Under the pieces are notes generated by a model. That model saw nothing but the letters and a program-made list of their open reading frames with translations, was not told the DNA's origin and did no database searches. From Mytilinidion resinicola (lineage: Eukaryota; Ascomycota; Dothideomycetes; Mytilinidiales; Mytilinidiaceae): DNA of 64,000 nucleotides. Positions 22,676-32,238 of this stretch are shown one piece after another. Both the position numbers and the translations under genes were made by a program. Where the stretch lies: the NCBI RefSeq assembly GCF_010093595.1, contig NW_022985446.1:248001-312000 (forward strand), written 5' to 3'. Each line of letters begins with the position of its first letter. Positions within the stretch are counted from its first letter, which is position 1.

Positions 22676-22891
22676 TCACGAGAGCTCTAGTGCAATCTCG
22701 AGCGCTTTGATGATGCTGAATGCTTCGGCCCTGTCGGGGTCGACGCGACCTGCGATGCGCGTTGAGCGCGTCACTTCAGTGGGTAGCGAAAGGCTGCAAG
22801 TCGCTCGAGGGAGCATGTACACCACCGCTGCAGCGGTCCTTTGGCCGAGGGATCTGATGGCGTTGGAGAAGAAGACTTTATGGAAGGGCAA
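22676..22891 (-). pseudogene. RNase H-like domain fragment
   Basis: A 71-codon frame contains FFSNAIRSLGQRTAAAVVY, shaped like the first RNase H strand pair ('F.D.S...G..GA..V'), and GRVDPDRAEAFSIIKALEIALEL, which matches the helix carrying the second catalytic acidic residue ('N.RAE..A...AL'). The first catalytic Asp position reads Asn. The third and fourth motifs were not found and the frame ends directly after the helix. It may be a remnant of a retroelement RNase H or of a free-standing RNase H-like gene. Confidence 0.35.
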
Positions 22892-24548
22892 GCGGCATCA
22901 GGCATCCGATTTTGCGGGGCGGGTCTTGCGGCCGATACTTATGCTGGGCGTGGGGCTGAGGGTGAGGAAGAACGTGTAAGAAACGCCGGTGGCAGTGAGA
23001 TTTCGGCCCATAGCTCTAGATCATCTTGGGCTTCGTGTTGGGGAAGCGGAGCGTGCGATTTAATTAGGAATGGTAGTAATAGAACCGACAATCGGGTTAG
23101 TGGCTTCTAAGGGTTTGTAAAGAATGTCAGGGTGTGGAGTTGTGCGAGCGGTTCATGATAGGGATTTTCGTGACTAGCCCACGATTTAGAACACACATGC
23201 AAATTGCTCTTCTTTCCTACGGAAGGATCAGAAATGACCTGTGTTCCTCTAAATCAACATCGGCTCCTTTTAATATTCTCCTTAGGTGAGAGTTTTCGGT
23301 CAACCAACCACGGCCGATTCCTAGTTAGTAGAACTCGATGTTAGTCACGTGCCATCCAGTTGACTTCGTGGAGACTCTCTTTCTTTGGCCTATAAATCCA
23401 TCTGACGGCGAAATCCTAGCTTCTCATGAGCTCCTACTATCGAAATCAAAACCGGAGATTCTGATCGCTCATGGTGCGGTCGTTGGAGACGGTGGCTTGC
23501 AAAATGTAGCTCGATGAACCTGCCATGGAAGGCGAAGCAAATAGAGGACGAAGGTGCAGCATGGAGATTGGAGACAAATGTAGGAGAAACGATGATGACA
23601 GCTAGAATCATTAGCTTAAGATGGACACAATAGATAGAAAGCTACAATTTTCATTAGCTCTTCCACAAGAAGACGACGTATCCCTACTTCATGTCTTCGG
23701 TATGATTAGAATATCTGGATGATTTCGACGGCTTAATGATTTCGTGGCGCTGAACATCACCACTGCCAATGTGATATCCGATATTCCACCAAAGGCTCCA
23801 TCGCATGCTTCCGAGCGCAATTTCAACCTCCCTCTTGGAAAAGATTGCCATGAAGGGTGCGTCTGGACTTGGTTTGACCCGGAAGATCCTATAGACGAGT
23901 TCGGGGAATGATTTTGAAGCTTCAGGGCGCAAGGCCATAGTGAAACCGCAGACCCCATTCTTGATACCCCACTTGATTCTCTTTTCTGTTCGGAAACCAA
24001 AGACGGATCTCATACGTGAGATTTTATACTCCAGCCAAGCTCTTTCATGTGATTACAATGATAGGCGACCAGAGTAGGCATGCTGACAGGATTGTAGGAC
24101 GGAATCGTGTTCCGTTCTAGGTAGCAATAGGAGATAGAGGGTAATAATAAGAGTGACGAGGTGATTCCACGTGTGCCCGTAGTTTCGTTCTAGATTCACA
24201 GCTCCTTGGGTTCAGATGGCCTCTCACAGCTCGTGATTGAGGACATTGGGATAGAAGTGTGGTGTTGACCTCGGCAAGTTCGGTGGCTGGGGGGTCACGT
24301 GGATGGCTGGATCCGTGTGTTGTGGCTAGCTGACAACACTGCGACCTCGACTCCATCACAAAACACCCCTGGTTGATGCTCTCCCGCACTCCAGCACATC
24401 CATCCCATCAACCGCGGCGCTCTCTCCCCTCGACCCGGCTTCCACCTCGAGGAGGACCAATTGCACTCCGATCAATCGCGCGTCGCGACTTTCTTAGGAG
24501 CTCTTCCGCCCAGAACACCACCCCCAGCCCCCTCAAAGATCCACCACT
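22892..24548. other. intergenic region without a supported gene
   Basis: No frame has recognisable features. A 109-codon minus-strand frame (23684-24013, MRSVFGFRTEKR) starts with a true ATG but cannot be assigned. CACGTG words are at about 23345 and 24295. Confidence 0.35.
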
Positions 24549-25572
24549 ATGGCGAAAGGCAAAGGGCTCTTCGCCGCCATCGGCGCCGGCACCGCCATCT
24601 CCGCCATAGCGGGCACCTACAAGCTTTCCGAATTTCTGGTCCGAGCCAAGAAGCTCCACGAAGTCGGCCGCGAGAACGAGGTCTTCATGCGCCTGGTCCG
24701 CCGCGTGAACGAAGACCTCGGGGAGACGCGCCGCCTTGTCCAGCTCGAGGAGGTCGAATACGCCCTCTCCACCGCGCCCGAGAAGGTCGCCTGGATCAAC
24801 TCCGTCATGAAGAGCACGCGGGGCGCGCTGGAGCGCATGATGCCGCTCGTCGAGCCCGTCGCGGCGGATACCGAGGGCGGCCATCATGTGGGGCTCAGGC
24901 ATCGCATGAAGTGGGTGCTGGATACGAAGGAGAGGCTGGTCAACCATAACTTGGAGCTCGTGGCGTGCCATAATAGCTTGACGCAGGTGTTGGGGTTCTT
25001 GGCGGCTATGGAGCCGTTGGCGTGCTGTGTGGCGGAGAAGAAGGGGAAGCAGCAGCAACAACAACAGCAGCAGCAGCAGCAGAGGACGGTGACGAGGGAG
25101 ATTGATGTGGAGTTTGACAAGAAGAGGGGTGGGCACAAGGATCTTCAATTCGAGAGGAGGCATCAGGGGCCGCCGAGGGAGATTCGCTATCAAGCAGAGG
25201 TCAGAAGGGAGGGTCCGCAGGGTCCGCCGCAAGACTTCCAATACCAGGCGGACATTAGACGTGGAGGCCCTCCACAGAACTTCGGTCCTCCTCCACAGGA
25301 CTTCGGACCTCCACAGGACTTCCGCTATGAGAGGGAGCTCAGACGCGAGGGTGGGCGCCCCGAGTTCCAGTACAGAGCAGAGGTCCGAAGAAATGGCGGT
25401 GGCCAGGAAGAGTGGATTGAGGAGAGAGAGGTAAGGATGGACCAATTCTGTTCTCACAATGACCAATACGCTAATTCGATGCCAACAGGTCCGTCGCGAT
25501 CAGAAGCCCTACTACACTCCCGATCCCCGTGATGTCCCTCGCATGACTACCTGGCCGCGAAGTCGTCTTTGA
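24549..25572 (+). CDS. helical N-terminal domain protein with poly-Q and charged repeats
   Basis: Two exons: 24549-25430 (294 codons) and 25489-25572, joined across a 58-bp intron with GTAAGG and ACAG ends; the product is 321 residues ending TTWPRSRL. Residues about 1-160 begin MAKGKGLFAAIGAGTAISAI and form a helical domain (LRHRMKWVLDTKERLVNHNLELVACHNSL) resembling the N-terminal helical domains in front of some fungal STAND/NLR-type proteins; this is a resemblance of pattern, not a firm assignment. Residues 168-178 are eleven Gln. The rest is a run of five or so imperfect modules of the type DFQYQADIRRGG / EFQYRAEVRRNG separated by Pro-Gln linkers. High charge and low complexity suggest an intrinsically disordered C-terminus. 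Confidence 0.75.
25050..25082 (+). repeat. CAG/CAA triplet run encoding 11 Gln
   Basis: Eleven consecutive Gln codons, mostly CAG with CAA interruptions, within the 24549 gene. Such runs are length-variable between strains. Confidence 0.9.
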
Positions 25573-26186
25573 AGCAGTCAAACGCATTGTCCACGGCAGT
25601 GATACTTAGGAAGATATGGAGGTTTGTTTTTGTATGTTATTTGGGAATGGAACATCAGTGCAAAATGCCGTCGAGCTCTTGATTCGTGCGTTTTGCAATT
25701 ACTTGGATTTTCGCCAGAACTTTGGTTGATTTGCCGCAATGGTTTGTTGCTGGATCACCTAATCATGCTCAAGTTTGTAGATCCTTTATCCGTGGTACTT
25801 CTACGCGAAATTCACTCCTTTTGTCCATAGTCTCTTCTTTAGTCAATACGATACCCGATGATCCCATGACTTCTTTAGTATACTCCCTTCTTTTCGCTCC
25901 CATTTTCATTTTCATTTGTAAACATAGCTCACGTTAGTCACTTTTACATCGTCACGTCAATTTGGGTCAAAGAAATTTGGGGAAAGGTTTTGTATTGTGA
26001 GGACCCCAGCAGTTCACCTGCTAAGGAAATGTGTGTTAAGGAAAGCTGCTGGACCATTAATCAACAGCAGCCAAGATATCTGTCAAACTGCGGATGTACT
26101 ATTCCGAGCTATCGTCTGAAATCAAGACTTTGGGAAAGTCATGAGGAGCGTCTCTTCGACACTCACCGGGATGGATCTACTACTCA
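25573..26186. other. convergent 3' intergenic region
   Basis: AT-richer than the flanking genes. Small frames only; no gene supported. Confidence 0.35.
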
Positions 26187-27032
26187 TCAATCCGATTCAT
26201 CGCCAGAACAATCACAGTAATCGAAGCTAGATCGCCTGGGCCGCCTGGAACGATACCCTCGCTCGCTACCGGCATACCCAGAACCGAAACTAGAGCGTCG
26301 CTCAGAGCCGAACCGACTCCTAGACTCTGTGGGGTAATATTCATCGTGGCTATAGCTCACTGTGAGCCCGGACAATCCGATTTCCACGTGGTAGCCTTCA
26401 TCGCCGTAGCTGCTTGTCGTGGGAGAGCGAGTGATCACGCCGTAGCTGCATGTCGTGGGGGCGCGAGCGGTCATGCCGTAGCTGCTTGTCGTAGGAGAGC
26501 GAGTGGCCACGCCGTAGCTGCGTGTCGTAGGGGCGCGAGTGGTCACGCCGTAGCTGCGTGTCGTGGGAGCGCGAGTGGTCAGACTGTAGCTGTTCGTCGT
26601 GGGAGCGCGAGTCGTCACGCCGTAGCTGCTTGTCGTGGGAGCACGAGTGGTCCTACCAATACTGGATGAAGGTTGGTATCGGTCGCTGCGAGAGTCATCG
26701 AAGGTAGTTCGACCCCGCTGGCTGTCATGGCCTGACTGGTGTGATCGCGATTGGGATCGTGGTGTCCGAGTCGACGGGCGTAACATCGAGAAGCTCTGGG
26801 AGTTGGAGTGATGCGGCCGGGAACGGCTCTGGGACTCGGAGCTCTGGTGGTGCGAGCGGGATGCTTCACGCCTCGTATCTTGGGAATAGGATGATGATGA
26901 AGGCGCAGCACGTCGCTCTGGTCGAGGCGCCGGCGAGCCCGGGATGATTGGGCGGGCGGGCGTGAAGTTGCGTACGTCGTGGCAGCGCGTTGCTCTATCG
27001 GCCGCTGAACTATTGAGGTAGTTGAGAGGCAT
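26187..27032 (-). CDS. Ser/Arg/Thr-rich low-complexity protein, paralogue of the RING gene
   Basis: ATG 27032 begins MPLNYLNSS, chosen because the neighbour at 29271 also begins MPLNYL and both continue to an R(N/E)FTPAR...PG signature (here VRNFTPARPIIPG). The frame is open further upstream but that part is low-complexity and unlike the neighbour. After about 60 residues of signature and Ser/Arg-rich sequence, seven tandem 12-residue repeats (consensus TTRAPTTSSYGV) fill the middle; the C-terminus is Arg/Ser-rich (YRSRRPRRSSFDY) and ends DCSGDESD. It lacks the RING and the 70-residue repeats of its neighbour. Function unknown. The Ser/Arg content could invite phosphorylation, but nothing more can be said. 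Confidence 0.6.
   Translation of the reverse strand: MPLNYLNSSAADRATRCHDVRNFTPARPIIPGSPAPRPERRAAPSSSSYSQDTRREASRSHHQSSESQSRSRPHHSNSQSFSMLRPSTRTPRSQSRSHQSGHDSQRGRTTFDDSRSDRYQPSSSIGRTTRAPTTSSYGVTTRAPTTNSYSLTTRAPTTRSYGVTTRAPTTRSYGVATRSPTTSSYGMTARAPTTCSYGVITRSPTTSSYGDEGYHVEIGLSGLTVSYSHDEYYPTESRSRFGSERRSSFGSGYAGSERGYRSRRPRRSSFDYCDCSGDESD
26402..26655 (-). repeat. in-frame 36-bp minisatellite, seven units
   Basis: The plus strand shows the word GCCGTAGCTG recurring about every 36 bp along with CGTGGGAG and GCGAGTGG. Units are 36 bp, so the frame is kept when copy number changes. Confidence 0.85.
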
Positions 27033-27577
27033 GGTTAGATGACCGTGTTTGTGAGTGTGGTTGTGGTTGTGGTTGGGATTGTGGGGTTTGGGTTTGGGAA
27101 GCGGAGATCTGTTGGGAAGTGCTTTGCAATTGTGGGTGTAAGTGGACTTCTGAAGATTGGTGACGAGAAAGACTATTAACGTGAATTTAGGCAGGGTTTT
27201 ATATGGTTGCGATGCGGGTCTTTGGAGGGAGTTGTTCAGGTGGAACAACGGGGTTGTGAGGGTTGCGTATTGTGAAGATGGTGAACAATCTGGAACGCAT
27301 TCTTCAAGAAGAGTAGTTTAAGGGAAATGGAAACGTATATTGTAAGTCAACAATGAGTACTGCCATTGAGTAGCGGAACGATGCGGTGCTATAGGTCTTG
27401 AATCGTTGCAAGATCTCCTCCTAACGTATGCAGGAATCGATATCGCCACCTACGAAGCTGTCAAGTCCTCACATCAATTACTATCTTACGAACTACAGTT
27501 GCTTTCACGGTCGCATCACGATCAAGGCGAAATAAGTTTTGGTAAAGGTTTTTCATTGGTTTAAGGAGGATATCAAC

Positions 27578-27753
27578 TAGCCTATGAGAATTTGCTAATT
27601 TCTGGCGCCGAATATCAGCGCCAGAGCAGTAGGCTAACCCGCGAAAATGGGAGATTTTGAAGAGATGATTGAAAGGAACGAGCCATCAAGGCTCATTCCT
27701 ATTGGTTAGGAAAGAATGAAGGACGGTACGATTCCTAGCCCTATTTTAGGGCT
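27578..27753. repeat. cluster of three short hairpins
   Basis: Three perfect or near-perfect inverted repeats in 180 bp: 27578-27636 (outer TAGCCTA/TAGGCTA, inner TCTGGCGC/GCGCCAGA), 27675-27699 (GGAACGAGCC/GGCTCATTCC, one mismatch) and 27737-27753 (AGCCCTA/TAGGGCT). They lie between the two paralogous genes. Each may form a stem-loop; role unknown. Confidence 0.6.
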
Positions 27754-27849
27754 TAGTCTTCGCAGGGAAACGCCAAAGTCCCGCGGCTATAACCGTGCTC
27801 TGTTGCCAGTGCAATGGTAGGGCCAGCGGTCCTAGCCAAGCTAGCGAAA

Positions 27850-29271
27850 CTAAGAACGATAATCCGGGACTACGATCGAATCGCCACTATAGTCAAAGAT
27901 GAATCCTTCTTCACCAAAGATCTCGACCAATTCCTTGCCTTCTGCAAGCAGGAATCGTTTCTTGGCGGCATCCGGCTCTGTCCTATACCAGTCCTTTTCC
28001 GCATTCTTCTGAGCTCTATAACGATCGATCCACGAAGCGCCCAATGTTGCATTCTCTCCTCCAGCGTCTTCGCGGACGAGGATCTTATCTTCATAGCGAA
28101 ACTGGAGAGCCTTTTGGCCAAATTTGGCGACAAGCGCTTTCCCTTCTGCCAACATCTCGCCATATGGTGGTGGCCTTCGCCATTGCGCTGAGACTTCAGA
28201 CTCGCGCCCTCGATGTCGTAGCAAGCAAGCACGTTCGTGCCCGCGCTGGGTCTCAAGCCGCCTATCCCATTCTGGACCACCTGATATGGTGGGCGTAGAA
28301 TCAGTAACTCTATGACGATGTTCGGGAGCTTCTGGATCTATGATCTCGTCGCCATCATAGTTGAAGACAAGGACAGAAGGATCATTGAAGTGGCGAATCA
28401 GATCCTTGCCTTCTTGGAGAAGTCGACGCTTTTTAGCCGCGTCTGGGATAGGTCGCCATTTCGCAGGGATCTCATTCATACGGCCAACAGCCCGATACCA
28501 CATAGCGCGCTCTTCACAAAGCTGGTGCTCAAGCCGCTTCTCCCACGCCGGAGTCGACCTCGGTCGATCTAGCTGGGCCCTAGACACCTCAATGCCGTGC
28601 TCTTGTCGCAGCCATTCTTCCTCCGGCACGATGCCGTCCAAATTCGCTCGGCTTTGCTTGACAGCGTTTGGATCTAAGGAAAAAAGGGTGCACCTTCCTG
28701 TAGGGCAGAGATTTGAGGTCTCTCGCTGGCTTCGGAACCAGATGATTATACATTCGCGGCCGAATACGTGCTTGCAATGGCGGTTAGTGTTGACGGTGAC
28801 CGCCTTGTGCGTTCCCATATCGAATTCGTTGGTGCATATTATGCAAGTCTCTCCCGACTTGACGTAGGTGGGAACGAGATGGTTCCGAATTGTTGTTTCC
28901 AGGTCGGGCAAGCTGCGGGTCGTAGTATGGGTATGACCCCGTGGCGCAGAGCTGCGTGTTGTGGTATGGGTGTGACCCCGTGGCGCAGAGCTGTGCGTGG
29001 TCGTTCGATGCCGACCATCATCGTCTCGCATGGAACGATCGTGTCTAGATTGGCGTTTAGTCGTGCCTCGCGAGGAGCCCCCGCGGCTAGGCTCTAGTGA
29101 TAGTGCGTCGAAGCCCCAAGTGGGGTCGTCTTGCTGTCTAGATGCTGGGGACTCGTTTTGAGGCCGAGAAGACCCGCCTGGTAAATTTGTTCGGGCTGGC
29201 GTGAACTCGCGGACCTCGCGTCGTCGAGACGCAGGAGCTCCGGAGCCCGGGCCTAAGTAATTGAGTGGCAT
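27850..29271 (-). CDS. RING-finger protein with three C-terminal tandem repeats
   Basis: A probable E3 ubiquitin ligase of 473 residues, single exon, from ATG 29271 (MPLNYLGPG, signature VREFTPARTNLPG) to the stop at 27850. Residues 143-194 hold the RING-like finger: CIIC at 143-146, CKH at 166-168, C174 within GRECIIIW, and C189/C194 (CPTGRC). Position 171, where most RINGs have Cys or His, is Gly ('CKHVFGREC'), and the last pair is spaced by four residues instead of two. The C-terminal half is three tandem modules of about 70 residues, each with an early W(E/I)(K/D)R and a later LL.EGK.L...F followed by F.YD.D.I. A 13-residue repeat (HTHTTTRSSAPRG) lies before the RING. The neighbour at 26187 shares only the N-terminal signature. 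Confidence 0.8.
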   Translation of the reverse strand: MPLNYLGPGSGAPASRRREVREFTPARTNLPGGSSRPQNESPASRQQDDPTWGFDALSLEPSRGGSSRGTTKRQSRHDRSMRDDDGRHRTTTHSSAPRGHTHTTTRSSAPRGHTHTTTRSLPDLETTIRNHLVPTYVKSGETCIICTNEFDMGTHKAVTVNTNRHCKHVFGRECIIIWFRSQRETSNLCPTGRCTLFSLDPNAVKQSRANLDGIVPEEEWLRQEHGIEVSRAQLDRPRSTPAWEKRLEHQLCEERAMWYRAVGRMNEIPAKWRPIPDAAKKRRLLQEGKDLIRHFNDPSVLVFNYDGDEIIDPEAPEHRHRVTDSTPTISGGPEWDRRLETQRGHERACLLRHRGRESEVSAQWRRPPPYGEMLAEGKALVAKFGQKALQFRYEDKILVREDAGGENATLGASWIDRYRAQKNAEKDWYRTEPDAAKKRFLLAEGKELVEIFGEEGFIFDYSGDSIVVPDYRS

Positions 29272-29816
29272 GTTCCTGGAGTTGTTGTGTGTAGAGTTGT
29301 TTTCAGAAACGATGGTTGAAAGATTTGTTGGAAGATCTGATTTGTGGGAAGTGTGACTTGAAGAGTGTATGTTGCAAGTTTGGTTTCCAAAGATCCGATG
29401 AAGAGATTCAAACGCAGAGTGGGGAGGTTCTATATTTTTGGATTCGGTACAATGTTGTCGTTGTGAAGGGACATGCTGGAAGACTATGGAAGAGGAGCAG
29501 TACAATTCGCATTGTGAGTAACATTTTCCTTCCATGTATCGTCAAGTTTACTAACAATGGACTTTCTATATCTAAGTATTGTACTTACATGGTAGACATC
29601 GTCTTCTGCATTATTCATTAACGATGTATTCGTGGACTATGTACTTAAATAGAGTCTTTTCACCCACTCTAAATTCCACATCACTCTCATTGCTCAAGTT
29701 AAGCAACATACAGACTTCCAACCTAGTTGACCGCAACACACATCTCCCTGCTAACTGACACCAAAATAAATCAACCGCAACACAACTTTCGCATCCTAGT
29801 CAACACACTTAGCATC
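29272..29816. other. intergenic region between the RING gene and a pseudogene
   Basis: Divergent: the RING gene starts at 29271 on the minus strand and the pseudogene frame starts at 29817 on the plus strand. No further gene seen. Confidence 0.4.
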
Positions 29817-30485
29817 ATGGAAGCCTTCACGCCCGACGCCCCAGTTGATCCCGCAATTACTTAGACTCCCCTTCCGGATGTGAATTACGACATCCTCGAC
29901 ACGACCCTAAGGCTTGAGGGCTACTAGGCATGTGACAACGTAGACCTATGGGTACTCCGTGGGATGTTGCTGCGTTCCTTCAACACATTTCAGGATCGAA
30001 TATTCTTTGACGCATTCCATAGCGACGCTCCAAGCCCTGACGTCCACCGTTGCCTACGCGATGTCTTCCATCTACACCCTGCCGCAGAAAGCCTCTTCCC
30101 CTCCACAGAAGATCTTGAGCCCTTTGTACAGTCAGTGCGGGACCGAGGAAATATCAAGAATTATCAAAAATCATGGGAGGGACTACCTCGCCCGATTGGA
30201 TCGTGAGTTGAGCAGCCCCCAGGTTCAACTAGCAGACGGGAGCCTGATTACCGCGGAAGAGCGTATTGCGCATGGACTAGGCAAATACTATGCCTTCTCC
30301 AACTCAGTTGAGGAAGCTACCACTAGCTTTTATCGGTATCGTGCTCTGTTCTTGGAATGCGGGTCTGATCTGCTGCGGCTGCCTACGCGCCAGGAGTCGA
30401 GCCAGAACTCCTAGATCTTCAATATCAGTACGCTGAGCAGTTAGACGATGACCCTAGCGAGTCGGACTACTATTCTGATTTCTGA
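29817..30485 (+). pseudogene. pseudogene with two TAG stops and frame changes
   Basis: ATG 29817 (MEAFTPDAPVDPAIT) opens a frame that meets TAG at codon 16 and codon 38, both explained as CAG (Gln) to TAG by a single C-to-T change. The frame then continues clean through about 70 codons (GMLLRSFNTFQDRIFFDAF onwards), shifts near 30175 into another frame (DYLARLDRELSS, ITAEERIAHG) and shifts again near 30380 into a third (GVEPELLDLQYQY to DDDPSESDYYSDF, stop 30483-30485). No introns with usable signals explain the shifts. No domain is recognised. The CAG-to-TAG pattern (CpA to TpA) is what repeat-induced point mutation produces, although two sites cannot prove it. Confidence 0.6.
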
Positions 30486-30883
30486 TACCTAATGCTTCGC
30501 GGATGACGACGTTGAGACTACCGAGTAACTCATTCCAAGAACTTGAGTCGATGGTCGTTTCAATTTCTTCCGACACTACATGAGAATGTTTGACTACGCC
30601 CCATGATTGAGAGTAACCAATGTTTCCTTCTTCAATCTTCTAGAACCACTTGAAAATGGATGATACGATTAGCGTAGCTAATCCATCCAAAGCTCGACCA
30701 CTCAATAGAACAAACCTTTCCTCCTCCAACTTTCGCATTTTCTATGTTGTACTCAAACGGTTAGATTATGTGATGCGACGCAAAAATAAATGTACTTGTT
30801 ATGTGAACCCCTTAGCGTAGAAGCTAGCAATGAATGATGAAATCCGCGTAGCGGGAGCGGTAGATTCCATGCTACAGATTGTC
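30486..30883. other. intergenic region
   Basis: Lies between the pseudogene and the 3' end of the gasdermin-like gene. Only a 3' region is seen. Confidence 0.4.
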
Positions 30884-31771
30884 TCAGCTCCCCGTAAAAG
30901 CAAGTGCTAACTCCCCAAGCTCCTCAGTCTCCAATTCGCCATCATCCTCGTCTAACACATCCGTCCAGCTTACAAGATCTTCGTCCATTTCTACCTCCAC
31001 CGGCCCGTCTTCCGTCTTACTTTCTTCCTCCAATTTGCCCGCGAATCTCTTCACACCCTCCACCCGCGGACCCTTATCCTCCAATCTCGGCGTGAAGCTG
31101 CGCCCGATAGCCCATGCAGGTCTCCGCACGGCCTTGTACTGCACCGCGAAGATATGGCTCCCAAGGCTCAAGCCAGCTAGCTTCCGCGAGGTACTGCTTC
31201 CCTTCTCGCCCTTCAGCTTAGGGTTGATTCCAGGGACAACCACACCCGTTGTGGCCGCAAGAGTTGCGGTCAGGGGCGCCGTCACGCTGCCGGATACAGA
31301 GGACTCAAGAGATCGGACGTCAGTGAAACTTGCGTCGGTCCATATCAGCACCGCAACAATCATGAATGCTGGTTTCCCTCCTGGTGTTAACATTCGCCCT
31401 AAGTCGGCTTTGACTTCGTCATTCTGTCGCATTGAATCGAAAATCGTGTCGTATTTTTGCACCCGTACGCTTAGGATTTCTGGCGTCTTGAAGTCTGTGC
31501 CGCCTGAGCTTGACTTGGACGCGGCGGCGGAGGCGGATTTGGAGAGTGCAGCCGATAAGGATGCGTTGTTTGAGCCGGAGAGAATGCTGCTGGTGTTGAC
31601 GAGGGCGTTTGCGGAGACGGGGGTTGTGATAAATGGCGAGGGGTCAGAAGGTGTGTATGAGGCGTCGGGTTCTGCATAATGTTTGACAATTCGGCCAAGC
31701 CAGAGGGCGATGTCAGAGGCGGGGATCAAGCGCTCTGGGTCGAGGAGATAGAAAAATGGAGTGTCGGCCAT
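30884..31771 (-). CDS. gasdermin-like (RCD-1/HET-Q1 type) cell-death protein, candidate
   Basis: Single exon, 295 residues, ATG 31771 (MADTPFFYLLDPERL), stop at 30884. The open frame extends upstream but this ATG gives the family-like start: a hydrophobic strand FFYLLD, an amphipathic helix (IALWLGRIV) and Tyr/Pro-rich sequence ending YTPSDPSPF. The middle is alanine/serine-rich (SLSAALSKSASAAASKS), then alternating beta-strand sequence (AFMIVAVLIWTDASF, HIFAVQYKAVRR), and an acidic C-terminal tail (EVEMDEDLVSWTDVLDEDDGELETEE). Fungal gasdermin-like proteins of this length are pore-forming cell-death executors, and by published work many sit next to a gene for a subtilisin or CHAT protease that cleaves off a short C-terminal tail. 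Here the divergent neighbour is a CHAT-STAND gene. Assignment rests on length, start, tail and neighbourhood; no alignment could be run. Confidence 0.6.
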   Translation of the reverse strand: MADTPFFYLLDPERLIPASDIALWLGRIVKHYAEPDASYTPSDPSPFITTPVSANALVNTSSILSGSNNASLSAALSKSASAAASKSSSGGTDFKTPEILSVRVQKYDTIFDSMRQNDEVKADLGRMLTPGGKPAFMIVAVLIWTDASFTDVRSLESSVSGSVTAPLTATLAATTGVVVPGINPKLKGEKGSSTSRKLAGLSLGSHIFAVQYKAVRRPAWAIGRSFTPRLEDKGPRVEGVKRFAGKLEEESKTEDGPVEVEMDEDLVSWTDVLDEDDGELETEELGELALAFTGS

Positions 31772-32238
31772 GATGTGGATTGTGGGTATGATCACGTGAC
31801 GTTGGATATGATGGAAGTCGCGGCTGCCAGAGGCGATGGAGTCCTGGAACACTTTAAAGACTTTCTCGCCTCGCTCCGTCGTTTCGTTGCTGCCTAGGAG
31901 GGGTACGTAGTAGAAAAAGCAAGTTCTGGGCCGCAGCAACCTTGGCTAGACCAATATTCAGCCGCAGACTGCGGATACCACGGAATCGCCAGAGCTGAAC
32001 TCGCAGCTCAGCCTCGCCAACAATGCGCAGCCTTGAACTCTTTGGGAAGTGGTAAGCGGGATCTAGACCATTTATCACGCTCTATAGCCCATGTGAATCC
32101 AGTTTCTGTCGCATACGTTATGCCCAGCAAATTGCTACCACGTCTTTTATATCAGGCGTCTGCCCAGGGCTGAGGCAGCAAGGTGGGCACCAAGTACGCA
32201 AATCCAAAACCAGCGAATTGAGTTGAATAACGAGCAAA
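31772..32238. promoter_or_regulatory. shared divergent promoter of gasdermin-like and CHAT-STAND genes
   Basis: A 467-bp region between two genes transcribed away from each other, compatible with co-regulation. It contains a palindromic TCACGTGA at 31792-31799, 21 bp upstream of the gasdermin-like ATG. Confidence 0.5.

Noticed and set aside
23684..24013. 109-codon minus-strand frame with ATG
   Set aside because: No domain, no neighbours in support, and overlapping frames of similar length; left as intergenic.
24408..25466. 352-codon minus-strand frame
   Set aside because: Lies opposite the poly-Q gene and is a Leu/Arg-rich mirror of its repeats, with no domain.
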